Below, piece after piece: positions 27,737-36,175 of a DNA stretch of 64,000 nt. Each line of letters starts with the position of its first letter. The first letter of the stretch is position 1. The notes below the pieces were generated by a model that had not been told where the DNA came from, did no database searches, and worked only from the letters and a program-made list of their open reading frames with translations. Source of the stretch: CAYUVA01 sp964448115 [NCBI: uncultured bacterium] (GTDB lineage: Bacteria; CAYUVA01). Location: assembly GCA_964448115.1 (NCBI GenBank), contig CAYUVA010000017.1, positions 17,487 to 81,486 of the forward strand, given 5' to 3'. The position numbers and the translations under genes are program-made.

Positions 27737-27774
27737 ACAATAATATATCTGATCGATCTTTTTCAAAGGAGATC

Positions 27775-28890
27775 ATGATGAAAAGAAGGGATTTTCTTAA
27801 GATAGCCGGGGGCATAGTAGCTGGAGCATTTGTTGCCGGATCCGGATACTTTGGCCTGAACAAGTTCCAAACCCGGAAAGTTCTTAAGAGCCTTGGTTCT
27901 TTGCATAAGAATCAAGACTTTATCGACCGGATTGAATACAGGACACTTGGGAATACTGGATTGAAGATAAGCTCAATAGGGCTTGGCGGACATTCATATA
28001 TGTCTAACTGCAAGATGAGACCGCCATCGAGATTTTATTGGGGGTCATTATTGAATCGCGGAAAGATTATAAAATGCGCATACGAGCATGGGATTAACTA
28101 CTTTGACTCTGCTGGATTGTTTGAATGCGAAGATTATGGATATCATATAAAAAGATGGGGGCTGGCAGATAAAGTCTATCTGGCAACATGGATACCCTAT
28201 ACAAAAGAGCCTACTTATGAATTCACTGAGAATTTCATAGCCAAAGCAATAAAAAACTACGGAGTTGATCATATCGATGTTGCAAGGATCACATTCACTA
28301 AATATATTCACGATTGGGAGCTTCATGGAAAATATTTCTTCGAGGCATTAGATATCGTCAAACGGCTTAAAGAAAAAGGAATCGTCCGTTTCATAGGATA
28401 CACAGAACACTCCTTCGATGTCTTCTCGCATTTGATAGACAATTACAAGATCTTGGATCATATTGATGTCATTCAATTCCCTTATAATTATCTGCTTCAA
28501 GCTGCAAGAGAAAAGGTTATACCCCTGGCACATCAAAAAGGAGTAGGAATTATCGTTAAAAAAATATTCGGAAGCGGTTTTCTAATTACAGATGATCGAG
28601 GAAGTGATGAGTTTTTCAATGTTACTAATGATGAGAAGTCATTTTTAAAACAGAGGTTGGGAGATGAACAAAAAGAAATTACTGCTGGATTGGTACGATT
28701 CGCGGTTGAGGATAAAAGGATAACATGTGCGCTTGTTGGCGTCGCCAATGAGGCTGAACTGAAGTTTGATTTGATGGCTGCCAATAACTTGATAAATAAT
28801 GGCAATTGGCAGGCTTGTCTTAGAGAAAAATTAAAAGCTAATAAGTTGGACAATATACATGGATATGAATGGTTTAAGACCTGGGCTTGA
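27775..28890 (+). CDS. Tat-exported aldo/keto-reductase-fold protein with altered catalytic site
   Basis: A 371-residue protein beginning with a twin-arginine signal (MKRRDFLKIAGG) and a hydrophobic stretch to about residue 28; AAGGAG precedes the ATG. Residues 53-330 match the aldo/keto reductase barrel (YRTLGNTGLKISSIGLGG, FDSA, GIVRFIGYTEHS, DVIQFPYN). The catalytic tetrad appears broken: Asp111 is kept, but Phe116 stands where Tyr is expected, Trp139 where Lys is expected (Lys144 is near) and Thr173 in place of His. No Cys-rich iron-sulfur tail is visible. Export in folded form suggests a cofactor. It follows the diheme cytochrome gene and is probably its partner. Activity unknown. Confidence 0.85.
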   Translation: MMKRRDFLKIAGGIVAGAFVAGSGYFGLNKFQTRKVLKSLGSLHKNQDFIDRIEYRTLGNTGLKISSIGLGGHSYMSNCKMRPPSRFYWGSLLNRGKIIKCAYEHGINYFDSAGLFECEDYGYHIKRWGLADKVYLATWIPYTKEPTYEFTENFIAKAIKNYGVDHIDVARITFTKYIHDWELHGKYFFEALDIVKRLKEKGIVRFIGYTEHSFDVFSHLIDNYKILDHIDVIQFPYNYLLQAAREKVIPLAHQKGVGIIVKKIFGSGFLITDDRGSDEFFNVTNDEKSFLKQRLGDEQKEITAGLVRFAVEDKRITCALVGVANEAELKFDLMAANNLINNGNWQACLREKLKANKLDNIHGYEWFKTWA

Positions 28891-29053
28891 TTTTATTGTT
28901 TAGCCAGGGCTACTTTCACGATTATCGACAGATAGCTCAGCGACCTCGATGACATGGGCAGGCTCATTCCGCAAATGATCGATAAACTTTGAACTTTGAA
29001 TCTCAAGCTTGTAGAATAGTTACCTGGATCTTTACAAATAAAGGAGAGCTACT

Positions 29054-30238
29054 ATGGAAATAGCAATCTGTGCGTTGAATCGAACCGCTATCGGCAAGTT
29101 TGGAGGCACTATCTCCAAGATACACCCCTCGCAGATGGGAGCCGTATGCATCAAGGACATTCTAAAAAGAGCCAACCTGAACGATGTAACTGCCATTGAC
29201 GAGATCATCGGCGGAGTCGTAGTGCAAGCAGGCTTGGGACAGAACCCGGCTCGACAGGCAGCTATCTGGGCAGGACTTCCTCCCGAGCTTAATTCTTTTA
29301 CCATCAACAAGGTATGCGGAAGCGGGCTTAAGGCAGGGATGCTGGCTGCCCAGGCAATAAAAGCCGGGGATGCTGAGGTCATTATTGGAGTCGGAATGGA
29401 GAGCATGAGCCTGGTTCCACATTACATAATGAATCAGAAATTCAAAGGTTTTGGCTACGGCGATGCCAAGATAATTGATGGGCTTATATATGACGGGCTT
29501 TCCTGCATATTCAACGATGGAGTCCACATGGGTGTGCTTGGCGATTGGACCGCCAAAGAGGCGGGGCTAACTAAGGATGACTGCGATCAGTTCGCGCTTC
29601 AAAGTCAGACTAAGGCACAAAATGCCCTATCCGACGGCTGGTTCGATGCTGAGATAGTTCCAATCGAGATCCAGCAGAGAAAGGGCGATCCCATCATCTT
29701 CAAGGTCGATGAGTGCCCAAGAGCGACTACCATGGAAGCCTTGCAGCGGTTGAAGCCTGTATTTACCCAAGATGGCGTTATCACTGCCGGAAACGCCTCT
29801 CAGCTTTCCGATGGGGCTGCCTGCGGGCTGTTTGCCAGCGGTGAGGCGGTAAAGAGATATCAGTTGAACAGGATAGCTACCATAGTCGGTTATCAATCTG
29901 CGCATGTCGAGCCGAAACGGCTTTTCTTTGCTCCCCCAAAGGCTATAAACCGATTGCTGGAAAGGATCGGCTGGAAAAAGGATGATGTTGATCTATGGGA
30001 GCTTAACGAAGCCTTCAGCTCCCAATCGGTAGCTAACATCCGCGAGCTTGACATCGACCCGAACATGGTCAATATCGGAGGCGGCGCCATTGCGCTGGGA
30101 CACCCGATTGGAGCCAGCGGAATGCGCATCCTGGTCACCCTGGTGCATCACCTCAAAAGGCTGAGCAAGAAAAAGGGTATTGCCTCTGCCTGCCTGGGCG
30201 GCGGCGGTGCAGTTGCAATGGCTGTTGAGATAGAATAG
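29054..30238 (+). CDS. acetyl-CoA C-acetyltransferase (thiolase)
   Basis: Thiolase of 394 residues, distinct from FadA at 25918. It has the nucleophilic Cys88 in NKVCGSGLKAG, His in [11 protein letters not shown] and the second Cys in CLGGGGA. The CGSGLKA form is typical of biosynthetic acetoacetyl-CoA thiolases, so condensation of two acetyl-CoA (or the reverse) is likely. AAAGGAG lies 8 nt before the ATG. It stands alone between the AKR gene and pyrH, with no CoA-transferase or dehydrogenase beside it. Confidence 0.93.
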   Translation: MEIAICALNRTAIGKFGGTISKIHPSQMGAVCIKDILKRANLNDVTAIDEIIGGVVVQAGLGQNPARQAAIWAGLPPELNSFTINKVCGSGLKAGMLAAQAIKAGDAEVIIGVGMESMSLVPHYIMNQKFKGFGYGDAKIIDGLIYDGLSCIFNDGVHMGVLGDWTAKEAGLTKDDCDQFALQSQTKAQNALSDGWFDAEIVPIEIQQRKGDPIIFKVDECPRATTMEALQRLKPVFTQDGVITAGNASQLSDGAACGLFASGEAVKRYQLNRIATIVGYQSAHVEPKRLFFAPPKAINRLLERIGWKKDDVDLWELNEAFSSQSVANIRELDIDPNMVNIGGGAIALGHPIGASGMRILVTLVHHLKRLSKKKGIASACLGGGGAVAMAVEIE

Positions 30239-30286
30239 CCAAAATTAAAAAATCCCAAAGGGATCGGAACTTAGTTAACAATGTAG

Positions 30287-30292
30287 TATAAT
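30287..30292 (+). promoter_or_regulatory. -10 box of the pyrH promoter
   Basis: A perfect TATAAT ends 14 nt before the pyrH ATG. No convincing -35 is found at 16-18 bp. The implied leader is about 8 nt and there is no Shine-Dalgarno. Confidence 0.4.
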
Positions 30293-30306
30293 AAAAGTCT
30301 AATTGT

Positions 30307-31050
30307 ATGAAGAAGATGCCTGTATTCAAAAGGGTGATGATCAAGCTAAGCGGAGAGGCTCTAGCTGGCGACAAGCAGTTCAGCATCGATCCCAACATGC
30401 TCTCCTACATAGCGGATGAGCTTATTAGCATCCACCAGCTTGATGTTCAGATCGGCGTTGTGGTCGGCGGGGGAAACATTTTCAGGGGTATTGGCTCTGA
30501 ATCGCTGGGGCTGGAGCGCACGGTGGTCGATCAGATGGGAATGCTAGCCACGGTGATTAATGCCCTGGCGCTTCAGAATGCACTGGAGCAAAAAGGCTGT
30601 GCTACCAGGGTTCAGACCGCCATCGAGATGAGCAAGGTCGCCGAGCCTTTTATCAGGAGGAGAGCCATTCGGCACATGGAAAAACGGAGAATAGTCATCT
30701 TTGCCGCCGGCACCGGCAATCCTTATTTTACTACCGATTCGGCTGCTGCCCTGCGTGGTATCGAGATCGGAGCCGATGTGGTGCTGAAGGCGACCAAGGT
30801 CGATGGCGTCTATACCTCGGACCCCGAATTCGACAAGGCTGCCACCCTTTTATCCGAAATAACTTATATGGATGTTCTGCGCCTGAACCTGAGGGTAATG
30901 GACATGACTTCGGTAACCCTGTGCCAGGAAAACAAGCTGCCGGTAATCGTTTTTAATATCTTCACCAAAGATAACCTGAAGAAAATCATACTCGGAGAGC
31001 ACCTAGGCACCATCGTTCGCGAGGGAAATCAAACAGCTAACATGCAATAG
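30307..31050 (+). CDS. pyrH: UMP kinase
   Basis: Phosphorylates UMP to UDP with ATP; hexameric bacterial amino-acid-kinase-fold enzyme. The 247-residue sequence shows MIKLSGEAL (phosphate binding), GGGNIFRG, TTDSAAALRGIEIGAD and KATKVDGVYTSDP, all family hallmarks. It begins the conserved pyrH-frr-cdsA cluster; tsf and rpsB, often upstream, are absent here, as is uppS between frr and cdsA. Confidence 0.97.
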   Translation: MKKMPVFKRVMIKLSGEALAGDKQFSIDPNMLSYIADELISIHQLDVQIGVVVGGGNIFRGIGSESLGLERTVVDQMGMLATVINALALQNALEQKGCATRVQTAIEMSKVAEPFIRRRAIRHMEKRRIVIFAAGTGNPYFTTDSAAALRGIEIGADVVLKATKVDGVYTSDPEFDKAATLLSEITYMDVLRLNLRVMDMTSVTLCQENKLPVIVFNIFTKDNLKKIILGEHLGTIVREGNQTANMQ

Positions 31051-31121
31051 GAACATATATAAAACCAGATTGTTTTCAACATAAAACGAACAAGAATTCC
31101 ATAATCAGGAGGGATTGATAG

Positions 31122-31679
31122 ATGCTTGAAGATGTCTATTCCATGGTCGAAGAGGAGATGAAAAAGACGCTTGATAAGATGAAAAAAGAGTTCGCCAAGA
31201 TTCGCACCGGGCGGGCGTCGCCAGCGCTCCTCGACGGTGTGAAGGTGGTCTATTACGGCGTTCCCACCCCATTGAATCAGACCGCAACCATCTCGGTGCC
31301 AGAGCCGAACCTGATCGTTATTCAGCCATGGGATCTATCCATCATCGCAGATATAGAGAAAGCTATCCAGAAGGCTAACCTTGATGTAACCCCGATGAAT
31401 GACGGAAAGTTGATCCGCATCCCCATACCACCGCTTACCGAGGAGACAAGAAAAGAGATAGTGAAAAATATAAAAAAACTCGCCGAGGACTACCGGGTAT
31501 CAGTGCGCAATCACCGCAGGGATGGGATCGAGATGGCTAAGGAGATGGAGAAGAACAAGGAGATCTCCGAGGACGACCTGTTCAGAGCCAAGGATAAGAT
31601 CCAGGGCATTACAGATGAGTATATCAAAAGCATCGATGAGCTGCTGGATAAGAAGATCGAAGAGATAATGAAAATATAG
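31122..31679 (+). CDS. frr: ribosome recycling factor
   Basis: Splits the post-termination ribosome together with EF-G. The 185-residue length, the KIRTGRASPALLDG motif near residue 26, LNQTATISVPEP and the C-terminal helix are all canonical. AGGAGG precedes the ATG by about 9 nt. It lies 71 bp after pyrH and 28 bp before cdsA, consistent with one transcript. Confidence 0.98.
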   Translation: MLEDVYSMVEEEMKKTLDKMKKEFAKIRTGRASPALLDGVKVVYYGVPTPLNQTATISVPEPNLIVIQPWDLSIIADIEKAIQKANLDVTPMNDGKLIRIPIPPLTEETRKEIVKNIKKLAEDYRVSVRNHRRDGIEMAKEMEKNKEISEDDLFRAKDKIQGITDEYIKSIDELLDKKIEEIMKI

Positions 31680-31707
31680 GAATTTTACTAATGATAAGGA
31701 TATTGAG

Positions 31708-32535
31708 GTGAAGATCGGCGCAAGATATATCACTGTAATTGTACTTTTTCCAATAGTAGCTTACCTGGTTTTCTGGGCATCATCTACCGCTTTCGACATC
31801 GTGATCACCCTGCTTATATTAGCAGCCACCAAGGAGCTGTACGAGATCCTCGCCATACGCGGCTTGAAGCCACTAAAGGTACAAGGTTATCTATATTCTA
31901 TTGTCGGATGTTACCTATTTCACAAGGGCAATATGGATGCCTTCTGGGTCTTAATTACCGTCATGGTTGCCACCCTGTTCATAGAGCGAATCTTTTGGCG
32001 TGAGGAGCTTCCGCGTGTCCCGGTCGATATCGCCTCGACTCTGATGGGCTTCTTTTATATCACCTGGTTCGGTGGTCATCTGATGCTGCTCAGGCAATAC
32101 AGCGCAGATGTGATCATTGGTAAGGGATTGATCGTGGTATTTCTAGTCATAATCTGGATGGGCGATACCGGCGCCATGCATGTCGGCAAGCGGCTAGGTA
32201 AGAACAAACTAGCACCCATCTTGAGTCCCAACAAGACACAGGAGGGAGCACTGGGCGGGCTTTTATCCTCAATGGTTTTTGCAATTATATTCGGCTGGAT
32301 AGCCTGCCCTTATATTAAGGTGGCTGACCTGATGTTTCTCGGCTTGATAGTCGGCGCGGTGGGACAGATAGGAGACCTGGCTGAATCGATGCTCAAGCGA
32401 AGCGTTGCCATAAAGGACTCCGGGGCGATATTCCCTGGGCATGGCGGAGCCATGGATCGTATCGATTCTTTATTCTTCGCTGCTCCTGCATTTTATTACT
32501 ATCTCAAGTTCTTTATCGGACCGCTTAGCGTTTAG
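31708..32535 (+). CDS. cdsA: phosphatidate cytidylyltransferase
   Basis: Makes CDP-diacylglycerol from phosphatidic acid and CTP at the inner membrane. The 275-residue protein has about seven membrane helices and the full family signature near the C-terminus: SMLKRSVAIKDSG followed by PGHGGAMDRIDS. GDTGAM (about residue 152) is also conserved. It starts with GTG, preceded by a weak gag. It closes the pyrH-frr cluster and converges on the histidine kinase gene 37 bp away. Confidence 0.96.
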   Translation: MKIGARYITVIVLFPIVAYLVFWASSTAFDIVITLLILAATKELYEILAIRGLKPLKVQGYLYSIVGCYLFHKGNMDAFWVLITVMVATLFIERIFWREELPRVPVDIASTLMGFFYITWFGGHLMLLRQYSADVIIGKGLIVVFLVIIWMGDTGAMHVGKRLGKNKLAPILSPNKTQEGALGGLLSSMVFAIIFGWIACPYIKVADLMFLGLIVGAVGQIGDLAESMLKRSVAIKDSGAIFPGHGGAMDRIDSLFFAAPAFYYYLKFFIGPLSV

Positions 32536-32544
32536 CCAAGCAAA

Positions 32545-32565
32545 TCAAGGGCATCTTAACCTTGA
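32545..32565. terminator. weak bidirectional hairpin between cdsA and histidine kinase
   Basis: TCAAGG/CCTTGA with a 9-nt loop in the 37-bp convergent gap. No proper T-run on either strand, so terminator function is uncertain. Confidence 0.3.
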
Positions 32566-32572
32566 ACTTTGA

Positions 32573-34162
32573 TTAGCTAACCACCTTTTTTCGTATATCA
32601 GCCGGGAAGGAGGTTACCGGTAACAAGACCTCGAAGGTAGAGCCTTTGCCAACCTTGGTCTTTACATTTATCTTTCCCCCGTGCTTGGCAACGATCCCTT
32701 GTGATACCGATAATCCTAAGCCGGTACCCTTTTTCCTCTCCTTGGTGGTAAAAAATGGGTCGAATATGGAGCCGAGAATATGGTCGGGAATGCCGGAGCC
32801 GAAATCGGTTACCTTGACGCTAATGAACTTGGGATCATCAGATAATGAGACATCGATAAGGATCTTACCGTTCTTTTCGGTAACATCTAGGGCGTTGAGG
32901 ATGAGGTTTAAAAAAACCTGGCAGAGCTGCTGTTTGTCTCCATAGATCCTCGGTAGCTCATCATCTACATTGAGCTCTATCCTAACGCCCTTGAGAGTTA
33001 CTTGGTTCTTAGCCAGGTTCCAGGTTTCTCTTGTAACATCCGAGATATCTAGCGGCTCCATTTTGCTCTTGCTTTCTCTTGCGAAGTCGAGCAAGTTGCT
33101 TACTATTCTCTGCGAGCGGTCGCTTTCATTGATGATGTCTTTAATCATATCCTTTTTCTCTTCATCGGAGAGCTGATCATAATCCTCGTACATTAAATGC
33201 GCGGTCAGGGTGATGTTATTTATTGGATTGTTAAGCTCATGGGCTACGCCGGCGGTAAGGGTGCCGACAGCTCTCATCTTGTGCGACTCAATAAGATAGT
33301 CCTGCCTTCGATCTAGCTCCTTGATCATCTGGTTGATGGCAATAGCAAGCTGTGAGAACTCGTCTCGATAGCGTCTTGCCGGCATGATCGGGGTGAAATC
33401 CCCGGCTGCTATCCGGTGAGTATAATTGAGGAACCGGTTGATTGGGTTGAGTATTCTTCTTCCCAGGAAATAGGTAATAAAGGCGATAAATAAAAATAGA
33501 AACAGGAACGAGACAATATGTATTCGCCTTGATGTTGTGAGCATCCTTTCCAGTGCCGCCTTCTCCTTAGCCAACACCTCCTGTGCGATAGAGAGTATGA
33601 GGTGCCCGTATCGCCTGACCTCACCCTCAACTTCAGCTATAGATGCAGCGTACTCAGGTTTGTCCTTATTCGATTGCAGGGAAATAAGATCCTGCAACAT
33701 TCTGTCATACCTGGCGAAATTGAGCACCATCTGGTCGTACTTGTCCCTGCCGATGACATTTATCCATTCCTCCCTGTTCTCTAGGAGCATCTTGTTAGCT
33801 ATCCTTATGTTATCCATGGCATCATCAAGATTGGTGCCATACAAAAAGAAGTTCTTCTCGAATCGCCTTGCCTGCTGTACCTCGAAGAGGAACAGGTTGG
33901 AGGACTCCAAGAATCTTATCTTAGACTCCATCTTATAGATATTGACCAGGTGTGCGGTGGCGATGCCTAGTATCACCACGAATGAGAAGATGAAGCTGAA
34001 GTATATCTGCATCCTGATGCTTAGCTTAGGTCGCTCCTTAAGCGCCTTGAATGCCATCTCTGCCATCTCAGCCTTGCTTTTAGGCGCCTTCCTGGCAGAG
34101 GGCTCTGCATTAGCCTTGTTAAGCGACCTAGAAATCTCAGGATTTTCTTCTGGTTTGGTCAT
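32573..34162 (-). CDS. membrane sensor histidine kinase with HAMP domain
   Basis: A 529-residue two-component sensor. A charged cytoplasmic N-terminus (1-48) leads to membrane helix 1 (about 50-72), an all-helical extracytoplasmic sensor (about 75-215), helix 2 (about 218-240), HAMP (ILNPINRFLNYTHRIAAGDF), a HisKA domain with phosphoacceptor His308 in AGVAHELNNPINN, and an ATPase domain with VFLNLILNALD, DFGSGIP, FDPFFTTK and GTGLGLSVS. It is the last gene of a five-gene operon and lies 30 bp after the nearest receiver gene, so the two receivers upstream are its likely partners. Confidence 0.95.
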   Translation of the reverse strand: MTKPEENPEISRSLNKANAEPSARKAPKSKAEMAEMAFKALKERPKLSIRMQIYFSFIFSFVVILGIATAHLVNIYKMESKIRFLESSNLFLFEVQQARRFEKNFFLYGTNLDDAMDNIRIANKMLLENREEWINVIGRDKYDQMVLNFARYDRMLQDLISLQSNKDKPEYAASIAEVEGEVRRYGHLILSIAQEVLAKEKAALERMLTTSRRIHIVSFLFLFLFIAFITYFLGRRILNPINRFLNYTHRIAAGDFTPIMPARRYRDEFSQLAIAINQMIKELDRRQDYLIESHKMRAVGTLTAGVAHELNNPINNITLTAHLMYEDYDQLSDEEKKDMIKDIINESDRSQRIVSNLLDFARESKSKMEPLDISDVTRETWNLAKNQVTLKGVRIELNVDDELPRIYGDKQQLCQVFLNLILNALDVTEKNGKILIDVSLSDDPKFISVKVTDFGSGIPDHILGSIFDPFFTTKERKKGTGLGLSVSQGIVAKHGGKINVKTKVGKGSTFEVLLPVTSFPADIRKKVVS

Positions 34163-34192
34163 AACATAATTAGAAGGTAGAAGGATGCTCGA

Positions 34193-34564
34193 TCATTCTT
34201 GGCTAATCGCTTTGGCGACGATAGCTCGCAGCTCATCAGGTGTAAACGGCTTGGCTATGAAATCGAAAGCCCCCTTTTCCATCGCCTTTCTCGCTACCTC
34301 CATCATGGCGTAACCGGTTATCATGATCACCCTTGAGCGCGGAGAGACCTTCTTGACATGCTCTAGGATCTGTATGCCATCGATATTCTCCATATAGATA
34401 TCGGTAATTACTATATCGAATTCCTTCTCATCAAGCCGTTTCATCGCCTCTATTGGGCTTTCGAAGCTTTCCACTTTATAGCCGAACTTCTCCAGCGCCG
34501 GTTTGAGTCTTTTGCCCACGATAGGCTCATCATCCAAGACCAAAATCTCAACATCAGAAGCCAT
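34193..34564 (-). CDS. response regulator, receiver domain only (1 of 2)
   Basis: A 123-residue receiver with acidic pair Asp11-Asp12 (LVLDDEP), phosphoacceptor Asp55 (VITDIYM), MITGYA and Lys in FIAKPF, and no output domain. It is a close paralogue of the next protein: both share the DDE-IV-KRL, FDIV-TD, ITGYA and KPF-P spacing, which points to tandem duplication. Its position just before the histidine kinase suggests phosphotransfer from it. IYMENIDG replaces the common MPGMDG loop. Confidence 0.93.
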   Translation of the reverse strand: MASDVEILVLDDEPIVGKRLKPALEKFGYKVESFESPIEAMKRLDEKEFDIVITDIYMENIDGIQILEHVKKVSPRSRVIMITGYAMMEVARKAMEKGAFDFIAKPFTPDELRAIVAKAISQE

Positions 34565-34630
34565 TGCCCGTATCCCCCCTGATAGCTTATTATTGCTAAA
34601 GTTCCTACAATATATTGAAGTTTTCTATGA

Positions 34631-35011
34631 TTACTTGCCTTTCAGCTCCTTGATCGCCCGGTTGACTATCTCCCTCAGATCCGAGGGTTTGAACGGCTTG
34701 GCGATACAGTCAAATGCGCCCTTAGCCATAGCCTCCCTAGCCATCTCAATGGTTGCATAACCGGTGATCAGGATAACTTTTGTCTGCTTGGACCTGGACA
34801 TGATCTCTTCCAAGACCTGTATTCCATTCAAGCCGGGCATTCGTACATCGGTAACCACTATATCAAAGTGTTTCTCGTTGATCCGTTTTAAGGCAGAGCT
34901 TCCGTCCTCAAAGGTCTCCACCTCGAAGCCATCCTTTTCGAGAGCTTGTCTTAGCCTTTTCAGTACGATTGCCTCGTCGTCGATAATGATCAGTTTGAGT
35001 TGGTCGTCCAT
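34631..35011 (-). CDS. response regulator, receiver domain only (2 of 2)
   Basis: A 126-residue receiver with Asp11-Asp12 (IIIDDEA), phosphoacceptor Asp55 (VVTDVRMPGLNG), LITGYA and Lys in CIAKPF. No DNA-binding domain. It lies 33 bp downstream of the TauE/SafE gene and 66 bp upstream of its paralogue. With two output-less receivers and one kinase, the pathway probably acts through protein interactions or a phosphorelay and not through transcription. Confidence 0.93.
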   Translation of the reverse strand: MDDQLKLIIIDDEAIVLKRLRQALEKDGFEVETFEDGSSALKRINEKHFDIVVTDVRMPGLNGIQVLEEIMSRSKQTKVILITGYATIEMAREAMAKGAFDCIAKPFKPSDLREIVNRAIKELKGK

Positions 35012-35044
35012 GTCATGTTACTCCGCCATGATAAGTGAGTATAA

Positions 35045-36157
35045 TTATTTATGGGTCGCTGCCTCGCTCTTTATGGTCAAGGAGGACTGTATTCTCATCC
35101 TTTGACGATACGCCTTGAAGACATTGTACAAGATAAGCCCGGCTCCACTTAGACCAGCGGCGAATAGCATCAGCTTGCTGCCACCGTTGAAGTATTTATC
35201 CCAGCCGGCATCGTAAGATAGGTATCCCATCTCCCTTAAGTACATGGGAGTTGCTATCAGGCGGCTTAAAACGCACAGGAAAATCACTACACCAGTAACC
35301 AACCTGATGAAAACCTCGCGCACCACCTTTGTACCATAGGCTCCAATGTGAATGCCAATAAGGGATCCCAGGTATAAAAGCATGGTCAAACGAAGGTCGA
35401 TCAAGCCTTCCATTGCATAGTTGATGGCTCCCCAAGCCCCCATGAACATGGCAAGGTAAAGCTCGGTGCCAGCAGCCACCGCGGTCGGTACGCCGAATAT
35501 ATAGATCATCGAGGGCACACCGATGAAGCCACCCACACCAATAGTCCCTGCCAGGTAACCGGTCGCCAGACCACATATAGCGATTACCCAAAGGGAGACC
35601 TTCACATCTGCCACCGGAAAGTAAATCATCGGGTATAGCTTCAATGAACCAAGATATTCAGCGATCTTTGTCGAAGGACCCCCCTCTTCGGTCGCCTCCC
35701 TTTTTCTAAGAGCATCTCGCAGAATGGACAGCGAAACTATCGACAGGACAAAGATGAATATCATGCTGATATAAAGATCGGAGACCGCGCTGCCTCCTCC
35801 CTCACCATGACCACCTACCTCTCCCTTGAAAAGGGTGCTGTTGATCCACACGGCTATCCTGATGCCGATAAAGGAGGTTATTAACATGAAAAATGCCAGC
35901 TTCCTGTCCACATGCCCCATCTTGCCGTGTGCCTTGGAGCCGACCATAGCCTTGCCAAACTTATGAGTTATATTACTAGCTACCGAGACAACTCCTGGCA
36001 CTCCCAGGTTCATCATTCCTGGTGTCATAAAAAAGGCACCACCGCTGCCAATGAAGCCGCTAAGCACTCCACCTATTAGCCCCAACAGTACAACCTGCAA
36101 TGCATCGAGTAGAGTTATGTGAATGAACTGGTTGAATATTAGATCCTGCATGGACAT
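35045..36157 (-). CDS. TauE/SafE family permease
   Basis: A 370-residue inner-membrane protein with about eight helices, of the sulfite/organosulfonate exporter family. The two internal repeats are visible as GGVLSGFIGSGGAFFMTPG (about residue 28) and GYLAGTIGVGGFIGVPS (about 195). Substrates known for the family include sulfite and other sulfur oxyanions; none can be assigned here. A second in-frame ATG at 36151 is better spaced from GAGG and may be the true start. It is enclosed in a signalling operon, suggesting that transport is sensed or controlled by the receivers. Confidence 0.88.
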   Translation of the reverse strand: MSMQDLIFNQFIHITLLDALQVVLLGLIGGVLSGFIGSGGAFFMTPGMMNLGVPGVVSVASNITHKFGKAMVGSKAHGKMGHVDRKLAFFMLITSFIGIRIAVWINSTLFKGEVGGHGEGGGSAVSDLYISMIFIFVLSIVSLSILRDALRKREATEEGGPSTKIAEYLGSLKLYPMIYFPVADVKVSLWVIAICGLATGYLAGTIGVGGFIGVPSMIYIFGVPTAVAAGTELYLAMFMGAWGAINYAMEGLIDLRLTMLLYLGSLIGIHIGAYGTKVVREVFIRLVTGVVIFLCVLSRLIATPMYLREMGYLSYDAGWDKYFNGGSKLMLFAAGLSGAGLILYNVFKAYRQRMRIQSSLTIKSEAATHK

Positions 36158-36175
36158 TACCTCTTCTTTACTGTC

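Noticed and set aside
28891-29053. Possible RNA or regulatory element between the AKR gene and the thiolase
   Set aside because: No convincing hairpin, promoter or open frame was visible.
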